This document shows, one piece after another, positions 28,606 through 37,751 of a DNA stretch of 64,000 bases. The notes beneath the pieces were generated by a model. That model ran no database searches. It was not told where the DNA came from and saw nothing but the letters and a program-made list of their open reading frames with translations. Every line of letters begins with the position of its first letter. Positions within the stretch are counted from its first letter, which is position 1. Location of the stretch: NCBI GenBank assembly GCA_963841695.1, contig CAWJDQ010000001.1, positions 186,001 through 250,000 on the forward strand, given 5' to 3'. The DNA is from RYN-230 sp963841695. GTDB lineage: Bacteria; Actinomycetota; Actinomycetes; Streptosporangiales; Streptosporangiaceae. The position numbers were made by a program, and so were the translations under genes.

Positions 28606-29379
28606 TCAGCGGATCGCCTCGATCACCTGGTCGGGCGTCTCGACCTGCGGCATGTGACCGGTGTCCTTGAGCACCTCGAAGCGCGCCTTCGGGATGGCGT
28701 CCGCCCAGGCGCGGCCGTACTCGGGGGTGACGATCCGGTCGCTGTCGCCCCACAGCACCAGGGTCGGGATCTCCACCGCCGCGAGGCGCCCGCGGAGGGT
28801 AGGGTCACCGTCCATCGTCGCGCCCCCCGAGTAGGTGATGAGCGCGGCCCGGTTGGCCGCCCCGATCTGCTGCGCGGCCGGGGGCAGCGTGGCCGGGTCG
28901 ATGGCGAACGGCGCCGGGTCGTGGAAGCTGAGCGGGAAGACCTGGTCCATCCGCAGCGAGAAGAAGTCCGCCGGCGGGTGCCCGGGAACCTCGATGCCGA
29001 CGGCGTCGATGAGGATCACCCGGCTGATGCGGGGGGAGTTCAGGATGGCCATCTCGGCGGCTATCCAGCCGCCGATCGAGTTCCCGGCCACCGTGACGCC
29101 GGCCAGGCCGAGCTGGTCGAGCAGCGCGACGTAGAGCGCGGCCAGGCCGCCGACCGTGCGCAGGGCCCCGGGGCGCGGGGTGCCGCCGAAGCCGGGATGG
29201 ACCGGCTGGAGCACCCGCACCGGCCCGGCGCCGGCCAGCCGCTCGCCGAAGCGCGCGGTCGTGTCCGGCCCGCCGCCCCCGTGCAGCAGCAGGAACGGCT
29301 GGCCTGCGCCGTGTTCGTCCACGGTCACGTCCACCGGGCCGAGCCCGGCGGCGTTCACGGTGTAGGTGGTGGTGGTCAT
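28606..29379 (-). CDS. Alpha/beta hydrolase
   Basis: This 257-residue alpha/beta-hydrolase has oxyanion motif 'LLHGGGGPD', nucleophile elbow 'GNSIGG', acid 'LWGDSDRIV' and catalytic His in 'DTGHMPQVE'. Of two starts, the ATG at 29379 is favoured because 'caggag' lies six bases before it, while the one at 29385 abuts that site. It follows the cupin gene by 33 nt on the same strand and is probably cotranscribed, under control of the divergent TetR gene. Similar hydrolases cleave esters or ring-fission products; the substrate is unknown. Confidence 0.85.
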   Translation of the reverse strand: MTTTTYTVNAAGLGPVDVTVDEHGAGQPFLLLHGGGGPDTTARFGERLAGAGPVRVLQPVHPGFGGTPRPGALRTVGGLAALYVALLDQLGLAGVTVAGNSIGGWIAAEMAILNSPRISRVILIDAVGIEVPGHPPADFFSLRMDQVFPLSFHDPAPFAIDPATLPPAAQQIGAANRAALITYSGGATMDGDPTLRGRLAAVEIPTLVLWGDSDRIVTPEYGRAWADAIPKARFEVLKDTGHMPQVETPDQVIEAIR

Positions 29380-29412
29380 GGTCATCTCCTGAGTGGGTGG
29401 GGGTCCGGCGTG

Positions 29413-29871
29413 CTAGGCAAAGTCGGTGGCGGGAACCGTGGCGTACTTGCTCATCACCTGGATGGTCGCCTCGGGGGTGAGGGCCCGGCCGCTGGCGATC
29501 ATGTCCCGCAGATCCCTGAAGTACTGCACGTAGAGATCGGGCGTGAACGTGTTCAGCAGCACGGCGGGCTCGTCGCCCGGGTTCTCGAAGGTGTGCGGAG
29601 CGCCCGGCGGGATCATCACCAGCGTGCCCGCGGGCGCCTGGTAGGTCGTGTCCCCGACGGTGAACCGCGCCGTGCCGGACACGACGTAGAAGCCCTCGTC
29701 GTGCCGGGCGTGGCGGTGCTGCGGCGGCCCCCCGGTGCGCGGGGCCAGGGTGATCTCCCCCATCCCCAGCCGGTGCCCGGTGCTGCGCCCGTCCTCGAGG
29801 ATCCGCATCTGCGTCGGGCCGAGCTGGATCACCTCTCCGCCCGCCGGCCCGACCACTGAGACCTCGGTCAT
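29413..29871 (-). CDS. Cupin-domain protein
   Basis: This 152-residue single-cupin protein has motif 1 'HRHARHDEGFYVVSGTARFTVG' in slightly extended form (His, His, Glu ligands) and motif 2 'PAGTLVMIPPGAPHTFENPG' with the second-site His. It resembles quercetinase-like dioxygenase cupins but is one domain only. The ATG at 29871 follows a clear 'gggaggcag' site. It is first in a two-gene unit with the hydrolase and has a strong promoter upstream. Confidence 0.82.
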   Translation of the reverse strand: MTEVSVVGPAGGEVIQLGPTQMRILEDGRSTGHRLGMGEITLAPRTGGPPQHRHARHDEGFYVVSGTARFTVGDTTYQAPAGTLVMIPPGAPHTFENPGDEPAVLLNTFTPDLYVQYFRDLRDMIASGRALTPEATIQVMSKYATVPATDFA

Positions 29872-29903
29872 CTGCCTCCCCTTCGTGAGAGTGAACAATC
29901 ATC

Positions 29904-29932
29904 AATATAGAAGGCTGTCATCACTAATGCAA
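29904..29932 (-). promoter_or_regulatory. Sigma-70-type promoter for cupin-hydrolase operon
   Basis: On the minus strand TTGCAT (29927-29932) and TATATT (29904-29909) are separated by exactly 17 bases. This is close to the housekeeping consensus in an unusually AT-rich patch. It points toward the cupin gene, whose start is 33 nt beyond the -10. The repressor site of the divergent TetR gene probably overlaps it. Confidence 0.65.
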
Positions 29933-29985
29933 GCTGGTTATCATGAAGGGGGTTGACTAGCATGTGGCCGGGGGAGGAGCCGACG

Positions 29986-30579
29986 ATGATCGAGGACGAC
30001 ACCGGCCGGGCCAATCAGAAGAAGCGCACCCGGATGGCGATCGTGGCGGCCTGCCGCGAGGTGATCCGCTCGGGCGCCCCGCTGACCATGCCGGAAGTCG
30101 CCCGGGTCGCGCTCGTCTCGGAGGCGACGGCCTACCGCTACTTTCCTGACCTGCCCGCCCTGCTGAGCTACGCGTTCCCCGGCCTGTGGCCCACCCCGGC
30201 CGAGGCCCTGGCCCCGGTCGCGGACTCGGCCGATCCCGTCGGGCGGGTCGCGTTCGCGTGCGAGTTCCTGCTCCGCGGCGTGCTCAGCTACCAGGGAGCG
30301 GTCCGGGCCATGATCGCGGCCACCATCACCCGCCCCGAGCTGGCTGGCAGCCGCCCGGGCATCCGGTTCGGGCTGCTTGACCAGGCCCTGGCCCCGCTGG
30401 ACGACACGCTAATGGTCACGGACCCCGCGCGACTCGCCCAGCTCAAGGGGGACCTGGCCGCGGTGGTCAGCGCGGAAGCGCTGTTCGTCCTGACCGACCT
30501 GGCCGGCCTCACCCCAGACGACGCGATCGCCAGCCTCGTCCGGACCGCGACGACCGTCACCGAGGCCGCGCTCACGTAG
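29986..30579 (+). CDS. TetR-family regulator divergent from cupin/hydrolase
   Basis: This 197-residue protein has an N-terminal HTH ('TRMAIVAACREVIRSG', 'TMPEVARVALVSEATAYRYF') and an unconserved ligand-binding domain. Start choice: the ATG at 29986 has 'gggggaggag' at ideal distance; upstream TTG and ATG starts do not. Divergent placement 114 nt from the cupin gene, with a strong promoter between them, suggests local repression of the cupin-hydrolase pair. The inducer is unknown. Confidence 0.85.
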   Translation: MIEDDTGRANQKKRTRMAIVAACREVIRSGAPLTMPEVARVALVSEATAYRYFPDLPALLSYAFPGLWPTPAEALAPVADSADPVGRVAFACEFLLRGVLSYQGAVRAMIAATITRPELAGSRPGIRFGLLDQALAPLDDTLMVTDPARLAQLKGDLAAVVSAEALFVLTDLAGLTPDDAIASLVRTATTVTEAALT

Positions 30580-31512
30580 GCCTGGCGGAGGGCTGGGCTG
30601 CGCCAGCGCCCGCTCGTTGAGGTACGGCCGGCCCTGGTACGGCGGCCCTGGTACGGCCCTGGTACAGCTGGCCCTGGTACGGCCGGCCTGGTATAGCTGG
30701 CCCTGGTACGGCAGCGCCGGCCTCTGGCCCGGGCTGGGCTGCGCCGGCGGCTGGCTCAGGTACGGCCGGGGCTGGTACGGCCGGGGTGGGGGCGGGCTGA
30801 CGCCGGGCCGCGCCCGTGGCGTCCCGCGGAACAGCTCCCACTGCCCGGCCGGGCAGGCCGGACGGGGGATGGGCGGACCGGCCACCGCCTCCCGCCGCGC
30901 AGAACGCTGGCCCACCGCCAGCCCCCGTGGCGCCCGCGCCCCCAGGGCCGCGGCGATCAGCACCCCGGAGCCCATCAGCACGAAGAACGCCGGGTAGACG
31001 TACAGCAGCCGCGGGGCGTGGCTGCCCAGGGCCGGCAGGTCCAGCAGGCCGGCCAGGATGAACGCCTGCCAGGTCAGCGGTGTCTCGCCGGCCGGATGCC
31101 GGTAGGCGCCCGCCATGACCAGGACCATGCCGGCGCCCTCGACGGCCAGCACGAGGCACATGGCCAGCCCCGGCGCGTGCGCGAACGGCCAGCCGGCCAT
31201 GACCGCGACCGCGCCGCCGAGCAGGATCCAGCGGGCCGCCCCGAACCGCCACCCGCCGCGGGCGGCCAGCACGGCCAGCACCGTGGCCGTGCCGGCCAGC
31301 TGCAGCGCGGCCAGGCACAGCGCCGCCCAGGGGGGGTGCTGGGCGGCCTGGGCGGCCAGCAGGACGCTGTACTCCACCGTCCAGATCAGCCAGGCCGCCG
31401 GATCAGGGTCGCTGGTCCGGCGCCAGGCGTCCCGCAGGTAGGGCGCGTAGCCGGCCAGGCCGGTCAGCCCGGCCAGCAGGCCCCACGCCGCGGGGGACAG
31501 GAGGTGCGTCAT
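30572..31512 (-). CDS. PQ-loop-like membrane protein with repetitive Pro/Tyr/Gln tail
   Basis: About seven hydrophobic segments span the first 210 residues. An early 'GLAGYAPYLRDAWRRTSDPDPAAWLIWT' region (quoted in part: 'YAPYLRDAWRRTSDPD') resembles the PQ-loop/SWEET layout. The tail is rich in Pro, Tyr, Gln and Arg ('PYQGQLYQ', 'PYQGRPYL') and comes from short DNA repeats around 30617-30790. In one frame the protein runs into the TetR gene to 30409; in the other it stops at 30572, convergent with TetR. The latter is more natural and implies a frame change in the repeats. Function unknown. Confidence 0.55.
30617..30790. repeat. Degenerate short repeats, core ccctggtacggc
   Basis: The core ggccctggtacggc and variants occur at least six times at irregular spacing of about 12-28 bases. 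On the minus strand they encode the 'YQGR/YQGQ/YQGP' units in the membrane protein's tail. Such repeats are prone to slippage and probably explain the uncertain frame. Confidence 0.6.
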
Positions 31513-31769
31513 CGGCCGTGGCCCGCGTGCGCTCGCACCCGCATGAAAGGCCCCTTCGTGAGCTGGCGGCCAGTGGGGACCGCGGCCGGGAACTGTGCTC
31601 CCAGCGTCGCTGGCCACCCGGGCAGGCAGCTTGCAGCCGCCTTGATGCCTCCCTTGCCGTGCAGGTCACAGTCCAGGCGGCGGCTCAGGGACCGGCCACC
31701 GCGGCCGGCGGCCCAGGACAGCAGGGGCCCCGGCCGGCCAGGCGCGGGCGCAGCCCCCGGGTGCGCGGC

Positions 31770-34700
31770 CTACGGGGTGCCGCTGAGGGCGGGGTTCATC
31801 GCCTCGATGCGTATCCGTGCCGACTCGGCCTCCGGCACGCCGAGGCGCTCGAAGATGTCGAGCGCCTGCCGCAGCACGATCCGCGCGGCCTCCGGGCGCC
31901 GGGTGGCCAGCGTCGTTTCGGCGAGTCCCTCGAGGATCTTGGCCTCCTCGTAGGGGTCACCGATTTCCCGGGCCATCCGCAGCGCGGTCTGGTAATGCTC
32001 GGAAGCCTCCGCGTACCGGCCAGCTCCCCGGCGCACCCCGGCTATCCCGCGCAGGGCCGTCACCTGCTGGTTCAGGTTCCCGATCTCCCCGGCGACCGAT
32101 TGTGCCTTCTCGTGGTAGATCAGCGCCTCGTCATAACGTTCCGCGCTCTGGTAAACGGCGCCGATCTCGTTCAGGACGCCCGCCTCATTAAGGAGATCAC
32201 CGATGTCATGGTAGATGCCGAGGGCCCGCCCGTAAGCCCTGAGCGCGTCTTCGTAACTGCCCTTGTAGTGGTAGACGGCGCCGATGTTGTGGCACAGGAT
32301 CGCCTCGTTCTGCGCCCCGCCTATCTCGCGGAATATTTCCAGTGACTTCTGGTATCCCTCGAGCGCGTCCCGGTGGTAGCCGAGGTACAGCTGCATCCGG
32401 CCCAGATTGTTCAGCGTCTTGGCCTCGCCCCGGCGGTCGCCGACGCCCCGGTAGACCGAGAGCGCCTCATACAGGTGCTCCGTGGCGTCGGGATAGCGAC
32501 CGAGCTGCCAGGATGCGATCCCGGAATGGCTGAGCGTGGTGGCCACGCCGTCCTGGTCCGCGATATAGCGGTACAGGATCCGGGCTTCGCTGAAATAGGC
32601 CAGCGCCTCCCGGGACCGGCCCGCCCGCTGGTGGGCCATGCCGATCTGGTCGAGCGCATCCGCCTCGCCGCGCCGGTCGGCCAGCGACCGGAAGATTTCT
32701 GCCGCGTCCTCGGCCAGCGGCAGCGCCGCCTCGTAGCGGCCGGTCTGCTGGCTCACCTCGGACAGTTCCAGGGACGCCTGCGCGGTCCGGGCCGGGTCGG
32801 CGAGGTCGCGCCCGGCCTGCAGGGCCAGGGTGTGGGCCACGATCGCCTCGTCCCAGTAGGCCCGGACCTCCAGGAAGCCCGCCAGCGCGTGGGTGAGGTC
32901 GGCGCACTTGTCCTTCCACTCGTGCCGCCCCGCGTAGCCCGCGGCCTGCAGGATGTTGCGCCACTCCGCGTCCAGCCAGGCCGCCGCGTCCTGCTGGGTG
33001 CTCACCGCGGTGCCCGCCGCCGGCGGCCGGGGATGCGGCACCGTCATCCGGCGCCGGAACGGATGCAGGATCCGGTCCGCCTCGTCGGCGGTGCGCAGGT
33101 AGTAGTCGAGAGCCGGCCGACCGCCTGCCGCTGCTCGGACCGGGAATCCTCCTGCGCCGCGCGTTTGGCCGCGTAGCCGCGGATGAGATCGTGGAACCGG
33201 AACTGGCCGGCCGGAGCCTGCGCCAGCAGGTGATGCTCGAGCAGGGCGGCGACCGCCTCTTCCGCCTCGGCCAGGGTGCCCCCGCCCAGGGCCGCCGCAG
33301 CCGGCAGGCTGATGTACCCGCAGGGGCTCACGCCGAGCCGCCGGAAGAACCGCTGGTGGCCGGGCTCCAGCGAGCGGTAGGCCAGGTCGAAGGCGGACAT
33401 CACCTCCGGGCTGGCCGAGCCCGCGCCGCCCGAGCGGGCGGGCGATTGCGACAGTTCCTCGACCAGGTCGGCGATCCGGGGCGGGTAGTCCCGCGCCAGC
33501 CTGGCCGCGGCGAGCTGGATCGCGAGCGGCAGGCGCCCGCAGAGCTGGACGGCCAGGGCGGCGTCCGCCTCGTCGTGGGCCGTGCCGGGGCCGGCCACCC
33601 GCTTGAACAAGGTGATCGCGTCGTCCATCGGGAGTGCATCCAGGGTGAGCGCGCGGGCGTCCCCCAGGCCGGGGAACGTGCGCCGGGTGGTGATCAGGAT
33701 CAGGCAGTCGCCTGCCTCGGGCAGCAGCGGGCGGATCTGGTCGTCCCGGCCCGCGTCGTCGAGGATCACGATCGCGCGGCGGCGGCTCAGCTGCGCCCGC
33801 AAGAGGGCGGTGCGCTCGCCGGTAGCGTCGGGGATCGGGGTGGCCGGGGCGGTCAGCATCCGGAGCAGCCGGTGCAGCGCCTCCGCGGCGTCGAGTGACG
33901 GGTGCCCGGGATCGTGCGTATGCAGGTTGAGGTAGAACATCCCGTCCGGGTACTGCCCGGCCACGGCGCGGGCCGCCTGGAGCGCCAGCGCGGTCTTGCC
34001 CACTCCCGCGGTGCCCTCGATGACCTTGACCCGCGGGGCGGCGTCGTGCTCGCGGGTAAGCAGCTCGAGTTCCTCGCTGCGGCCCACGAACTCCGCCGTC
34101 TCGGGCGGAAGCGTGTCGGGCTGGGCGGCCCGGCCGGGGCGCGGTCCGGCGGGGCGGGCGGCCAGCCCGGGGTCATGGCGCAGGATGCGCTGGTGCAGCT
34201 CGGACAGTCCCGGCCCGGGCTCCGTGCCCAGCTCGTCGCGGAGGCGGCTGCGGATGTCGCGGTAGAGGCTGAGCGCCTCCCCCGGCCTGCCGCTGCCGTA
34301 CAGGGCCGTCATCTGGCAGGCGAGGAACGCCTCGTCCAGCGGGTACTGGGCCAGCAGGTGGCGAAGCTCACCGACCACATCGGTATGCCGGCCCAGCGCC
34401 AGCTCGCACTCGATGCGCTTCAGGAGGGCCGCCCGGCGTTCCTCTTCCAGGCTGTCGCGCATCCGCGCCACCCAGTCGCCGCGGATCCCGGCGAACGCCT
34501 GGCCGCGCCACAGCCGGTCCGCCTCGCGCAGCAGCGAGGCCGCATGCTCGCCGTCGCCGTTTGCGCTCAGCGCGTCGGCCTGGCGCCGCAGGCGGCGGAA
34601 CTGGTGCAGGTCAATCGTGTCCGGGTGCACCTGCAGTTCGTAGCCGCTGTCGCGCCCGGTCAGCCGGACGCCGTCGCCAATGGCCTGCCGCAGTGACGCC

Positions 34701-34909
34701 CGGAGCCTGGTGACGTAGACCGAAAGGCTCTCCCGGGCCTTCGGCGGAGGGTTCGTATCCCAGACCCGGTCAATGAGAACGTCGGTCGGCACCAATCTGC
34801 CCGGGGTCAGCATGAGGATGCCCAGCACGCATCGCGCCCTGGTCGATCCAAGATCACATTGCTGCCCGGCCGACCACAGTTCAATCGGCCCGAGAACCCG
34901 AAACTCCAT
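31770..34909 (-). CDS. AfsR/SARP-type regulator with NTPase and TPR domains; frameshift near 33110
   Basis: Repaired, this is one protein of about 1045 residues. Domains: SARP winged-helix DNA-binding domain (1-95, 'FRVLGPIELW', 'ESLSVYVTRLRASL'), bacterial transcriptional activation domain (about 100-245, 'LGTEPGPGLSELHQRIL'), NB-ARC NTPase with Walker A 'GTAGVGKTALALQAA' near 300, a winged-helix spacer, then about ten TPRs. The frame breaks near 33110 where 'QAVGRLLDYYLRTADEADRIL' should continue into 'TVPHPRPP'; the TPR half alone has no plausible start. It likely controls a biosynthetic or developmental target; none is adjacent. Confidence 0.87.
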
Positions 34910-35462
34910 GATCGCCTTGGTTCTGCTGGCAGTCCGCGGGATCTGTCCGCGGGCTGGTGCCCGAAAGAGAGATGTCGTGGTAAACGACGCATCCCGGTGA
35001 TACCCATTTATGTGGCTGTCTCACCCGAATTCCAGATGAACTAGAAGGGCGGGAGAATGATCCTCGTCCCGCGCGGGCATGGCACTGCAATTTGTCGTGC
35101 ATATTGCAGATGTCAGCGCCTTGCGGCCCGCAATGCCGTGACGTACTGGCCCGGGAGCGAATCAGTGTGGCCACTGGGGCGGCCGGTACCTGCTCAGTGG
35201 TGAGTGATGGCCGGTACGGCGCGGGCGGCACGCCACGCCTGGCTTCTCCCGCGGGCGCCGCCGCCGGCCCGGGGACCTGCGGGGAACCCCCGGGCCCGGT
35301 GCGGGCCGGCCTGCCGGTCACGCCACCGCGCAGTGGGCCCGCCGCGCACCTGCGATTACCGCCCGGATTGCGCTAAATGCCATATCTGGTGACGCATTGG
35401 GGTGTAGTTTCGCACTCGCAGATGACCTGATGTCTAAGTCACCGATAAGGGGACATTCTACT
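34910..35462. promoter_or_regulatory. 553-nt regulatory gap with direct and inverted repeats
   Basis: This region divides the AfsR-type gene (left) from the small exported protein (right). It has an exact 9-bp direct repeat gtccgcggg at 34932-34940 and 34945-34953 (13-bp period), 23-44 nt before the regulator's start. It also has an inverted repeat ctgcaat/attgcag at 35085-35091 and 35103-35109 (11-bp spacer). The region before 35463 is relatively AT-rich. No ORF with family resemblance was found. Confidence 0.45.
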
Positions 35463-35747
35463 ATGAAGAATCATAGGTCGTTAAGGCACAGCATCCTGCA
35501 GGCCGGGCTGGCGGGCGGTGCGCACCGGGCACCCTCGGCGGGAATCGGGCGCATCCGGGCGATGCGCGGGATTCTCGTTCTGGCCCTCACCCTGGGCAGC
35601 CTCGGCGCCGTGCTGCTGGCCCTGCCCGGGCACGTCAGCGCGGGCCGCGCGCAGGCCGGCGCCCAGCAGAGCGCCAATGGCCGCGATCGCTCAGCCGCTC
35701 ATCACGTGGCGCTTAGCAAGACCACGCCTAAGGCCTGGATGTATTAG
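35463..35747 (+). CDS. Small putative exported or membrane-anchored protein
   Basis: This 94-residue ORF starts at an ATG preceded by 'aagggga'. It has a long basic N-terminal region (about 40 residues), one hydrophobic segment (about residues 37-58, 'RGILVLALTLGSLGAVLLAL') and a polar tail ending 'TTPKAWMY'. I recognise no family. An isolated small gene opposite an AfsR-type regulator recalls the small AfsS-type targets of AfsR, but it lacks AfsS-like repeats. The gene call itself is moderately sure. Confidence 0.45.
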   Translation: MKNHRSLRHSILQAGLAGGAHRAPSAGIGRIRAMRGILVLALTLGSLGAVLLALPGHVSAGRAQAGAQQSANGRDRSAAHHVALSKTTPKAWMY

Positions 35748-35855
35748 CCCTGATTGCTTCGGGTGGGATCGGGCCGACACGGTCGGCTGCCATTCCTCCA
35801 GGCCTGCCGGGGCCACCCTGCTCAACGTCATCACCGTCAGCTGGCAGTCGTTTAG

Positions 35856-36422
35856 CTAACCACGCAAACGGTTCTCTCGCGCCGCCGTGAATTCCCGCCG
35901 GTCCGCCGGCGGGCCGGCCCGTCCGCCGGTCCGCCGGCGGCCCCGGCGAGCAGGTCGTGCTGCCCGCCGGGTCCCGGGCTGATGGCGGCCCACCACGGGG
36001 CCGATCTCCCTGAACGGCAGATCGAACAGGTCATGCAGGACGAACACCAGCCGTTCGTCTGGGGTCAGGGTATCGAGGACGACCAGCAGGGCGAGCCCGA
36101 CCGAGTCGGCGAGCAGCGCCTGTTCCTCCGGCTGCGGCTTCCCAGCCGGGCTGATGACCGGGCCGGGCAGGTGGACCGGGATGGGTTCTTCGTGGCGGTG
36201 GTTGCGGGCGCGCAGCATGTTCAGGCTCACCCGGGCCACGATCGTGGTCAGCCATCCGCCGAGGTTCTCGACGTCTTCGGCGCCTGACCGGGTCAGCCGC
36301 AGCCAGGTGTCCTGAACGGCGTCGTCAGCCTCGGCCAGCGAGCCCAGCATCCGGTAGGCCACCGCTCGCAGGCGGGGCCGGTGCCGCTCGAAATGACCCG
36401 CCAGCCGCTCGTTGCTGTCCAT
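35856..36422 (-). CDS. ECF41/SigJ-like sigma factor lacking its C-terminal extension
   Basis: This 188-residue protein has sigma region 2 ('HFERHRPRLRAVAYRMLGSLAEADDAVQDTWLRL') quoted in part as 'AYRMLGSLAEADDAVQD', then 'NLGGWLTTIVARVSLNMLRA' and the start of region 4 ('LTPDERLVFVLHDLFDLPF'). The ECF41 signature is clear, but homology stops inside the region-4 HTH after 'REIGPVVGR', and the SnoaL-like regulatory domain of about 100 residues is missing. The tail is repeat-derived low-complexity sequence. It is 4 nt after the CMD gene, the usual ECF41 partner. It may be a truncated, possibly inactive or deregulated sigma factor. Confidence 0.75.
   Translation of the reverse strand: MDSNERLAGHFERHRPRLRAVAYRMLGSLAEADDAVQDTWLRLTRSGAEDVENLGGWLTTIVARVSLNMLRARNHRHEEPIPVHLPGPVISPAGKPQPEEQALLADSVGLALLVVLDTLTPDERLVFVLHDLFDLPFREIGPVVGRHQPGTRRAARPARRGRRRTGGRAGPPADRREFTAARENRLRG
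35895..35940. repeat. 18-bp direct repeat in the sigma-factor tail
   Basis: ccgccggtccgccggcgg occurs exactly at 35895-35912 and 35923-35940, a 28-bp period, and is itself nearly palindromic. It lies where the sigma factor loses homology, so a slippage or recombination event here could have removed its C-terminal domain. Confidence 0.7.
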
Positions 36423-36425
36423 CTG

Positions 36426-36857
36426 CTACCTCCCGCGCTGCCAGGTGTCAACGTATCCGTGGACGGCGATCTCGATGAGCAGGCAGGCGAGGGCCCGCTC
36501 ATCGTAGTGCGTGGCGGCCTCGTTCCAGACCTCGTCGGGGACGGGGTCGGGCCGGTCGGCCAGCCGGGTGGCGGCCTCGGTCAGCGCCAGCGCGGCGCGT
36601 TCGGCGCCGGTGAAGTGCGGCGAGTCCCGCCACGCCGCGACGGCGAAGATCCGCTGGTCGCTTTCTCCTGCCTTTTTCATCTCGCGGGAGTGCATCTCGG
36701 TGCAGACGCTGCAGCCATTGATCTGGCTGGCGCGCAGGTGGACGAGGATGGCCGTCGTCTCCGGCACGCCAGCGTTCTTCGCGGACGCGCTGACGGCGAT
36801 CAGGGCCTTCAGCGCGTCCGGTACGAGCACTGCGATGCTGGTCATCCGGGCCTGCAT
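36426..36857 (-). CDS. Carboxymuconolactone decarboxylase/AhpD-family protein
   Basis: This 143-residue protein has the family core 'LVHLRASQINGCSVCTEMHSRE' (quoted in part 'ASQINGCSVCTEMHSRE') with the redox CxxC-type cysteines and acidic/His partners, then 'AVAAWRDSPHFTGAERAALALTE'. It starts at the ATG of 'MQARM', which matches the family N-terminus. These proteins act as alkylhydroperoxidases. It sits directly before the ECF41-like sigma gene, the conserved partnership in which the CMD gene is the sigma factor's main target. Confidence 0.88.
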   Translation of the reverse strand: MQARMTSIAVLVPDALKALIAVSASAKNAGVPETTAILVHLRASQINGCSVCTEMHSREMKKAGESDQRIFAVAAWRDSPHFTGAERAALALTEAATRLADRPDPVPDEVWNEAATHYDERALACLLIEIAVHGYVDTWQRGR

Positions 36858-36890
36858 GTTCTCGTCCGCAAGGTTTCCCGTGCCGGTGCC

Positions 36891-36917
36891 TGTCACACGG
36901 GCGGGGTTTGCTCCGTC
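36891..36917 (+). promoter_or_regulatory. Exact ECF41-type promoter motif, pointing rightward
   Basis: TGTCACA at 36891-36897 and CGTC at 36914-36917 are separated by 16 bases, the consensus I recall for ECF41 sigma factors. It lies between the CMD and TetR genes but on the plus strand, so transcription would run antisense into the TetR gene rather than into CMD. The match is seen directly; its function is inference. Confidence 0.4.
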
Positions 36918-36975
36918 ACCGTGATGACCCGCGGCGGCGGAGGAAGGTAACAGCGGGCGAACAGGACCGGCTACG

Positions 36976-37725
36976 TCAGATGGAGTCCCAGTGCGGCGGG
37001 CGGTCGCGGTAGAGGCGCTCGTCGTCGTCTGGCTCGGTGCGCTCACCCCAGCCGACGTCGGTGTCTTCCTGGCTCTTCGCGGGCAGCACCGGCTCGTCGC
37101 CGGGGTCCGGTGGCCTGGCGCTGGCCATGTGCTGCGGCTGGAGGCCGTCGCTGATCAGGGTGGCCAGGGCGCCCGGCGGGATCAGCGCCAGGCTGGGCTC
37201 GCCGAGCAGGGGGGCCATCCCGGCGGCGATGGTGAGCAGCCGGGCGGCCGCCTCATGCCCGGGCCCGGGGGCCCGCGGCAGCAGGCTGGCCTGCGCGAGG
37301 TAGCAGGCCACCAGCCTGGCCATCTGCTCGTGCAGTTCCAGGGCACGCTGCCGGATCTCCGGGTGGGCGGCGAGTTCCTGGATGATGATCTTGCGGACTG
37401 GCGAGGGCTCGCCGAGCACGGCGGACAGGTGCCGCCACAGCCCGTCCACGGCCTGGCGCAGGCGGCCTGCGGGGCCAGCGCGCGGCAGCAGGCCGTCCAG
37501 GAGCGTGGCCTGGTCCTCCCGGACCACGGCCAGCAGGAGCTCCATCTTCGTCTTGAAGTGGTAGAAGATCAGGCCCTGCGGGACGCGTGCTTCGGCCGCG
37601 ATCAGGGCCGTGGACGTGTGGTCGAAGCCGCGCTCGGCGAACAGCCGCTCGGCCGCGGCCAGGATGCGCCCGCGGGCCGTGTGGTCGCCTGGTGCCCGCT
37701 CATCCGGTGCGTGCTCGCCGGCCAT
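36976..37725 (-). CDS. TetR-family regulator paired with mftD
   Basis: This 249-residue protein has a clear TetR HTH: 'ARGRILAAAERLFAERGFDHTSTALIAAEARVPQGLIFYHFKTK' (partly quoted: 'AAERLFAERGFDHTS', 'VPQGLIFYHFKTK'). The C-terminal domain ends in an acidic tail rich in Asp and Glu. It lies 26 nt after mftD on the same strand with a ggag ribosome site. A perfect 14-bp palindrome upstream of mftD is the likely operator, so it probably represses its own operon. Confidence 0.87.
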   Translation of the reverse strand: MAGEHAPDERAPGDHTARGRILAAAERLFAERGFDHTSTALIAAEARVPQGLIFYHFKTKMELLLAVVREDQATLLDGLLPRAGPAGRLRQAVDGLWRHLSAVLGEPSPVRKIIIQELAAHPEIRQRALELHEQMARLVACYLAQASLLPRAPGPGHEAAARLLTIAAGMAPLLGEPSLALIPPGALATLISDGLQPQHMASARPPDPGDEPVLPAKSQEDTDVGWGERTEPDDDERLYRDRPPHWDSI

Positions 37726-37751
37726 GACTGCTCCGTTCCCGCGTTCCCGGC

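Noticed and set aside
30409..31512. Longer reading of the PQ-loop-like protein running into the TetR gene
   Set aside because: It would overlap a convergent gene by about 170 nt with an unconserved tail; the other frame stops cleanly at 30572, and slippage in the repeats explains the difference.
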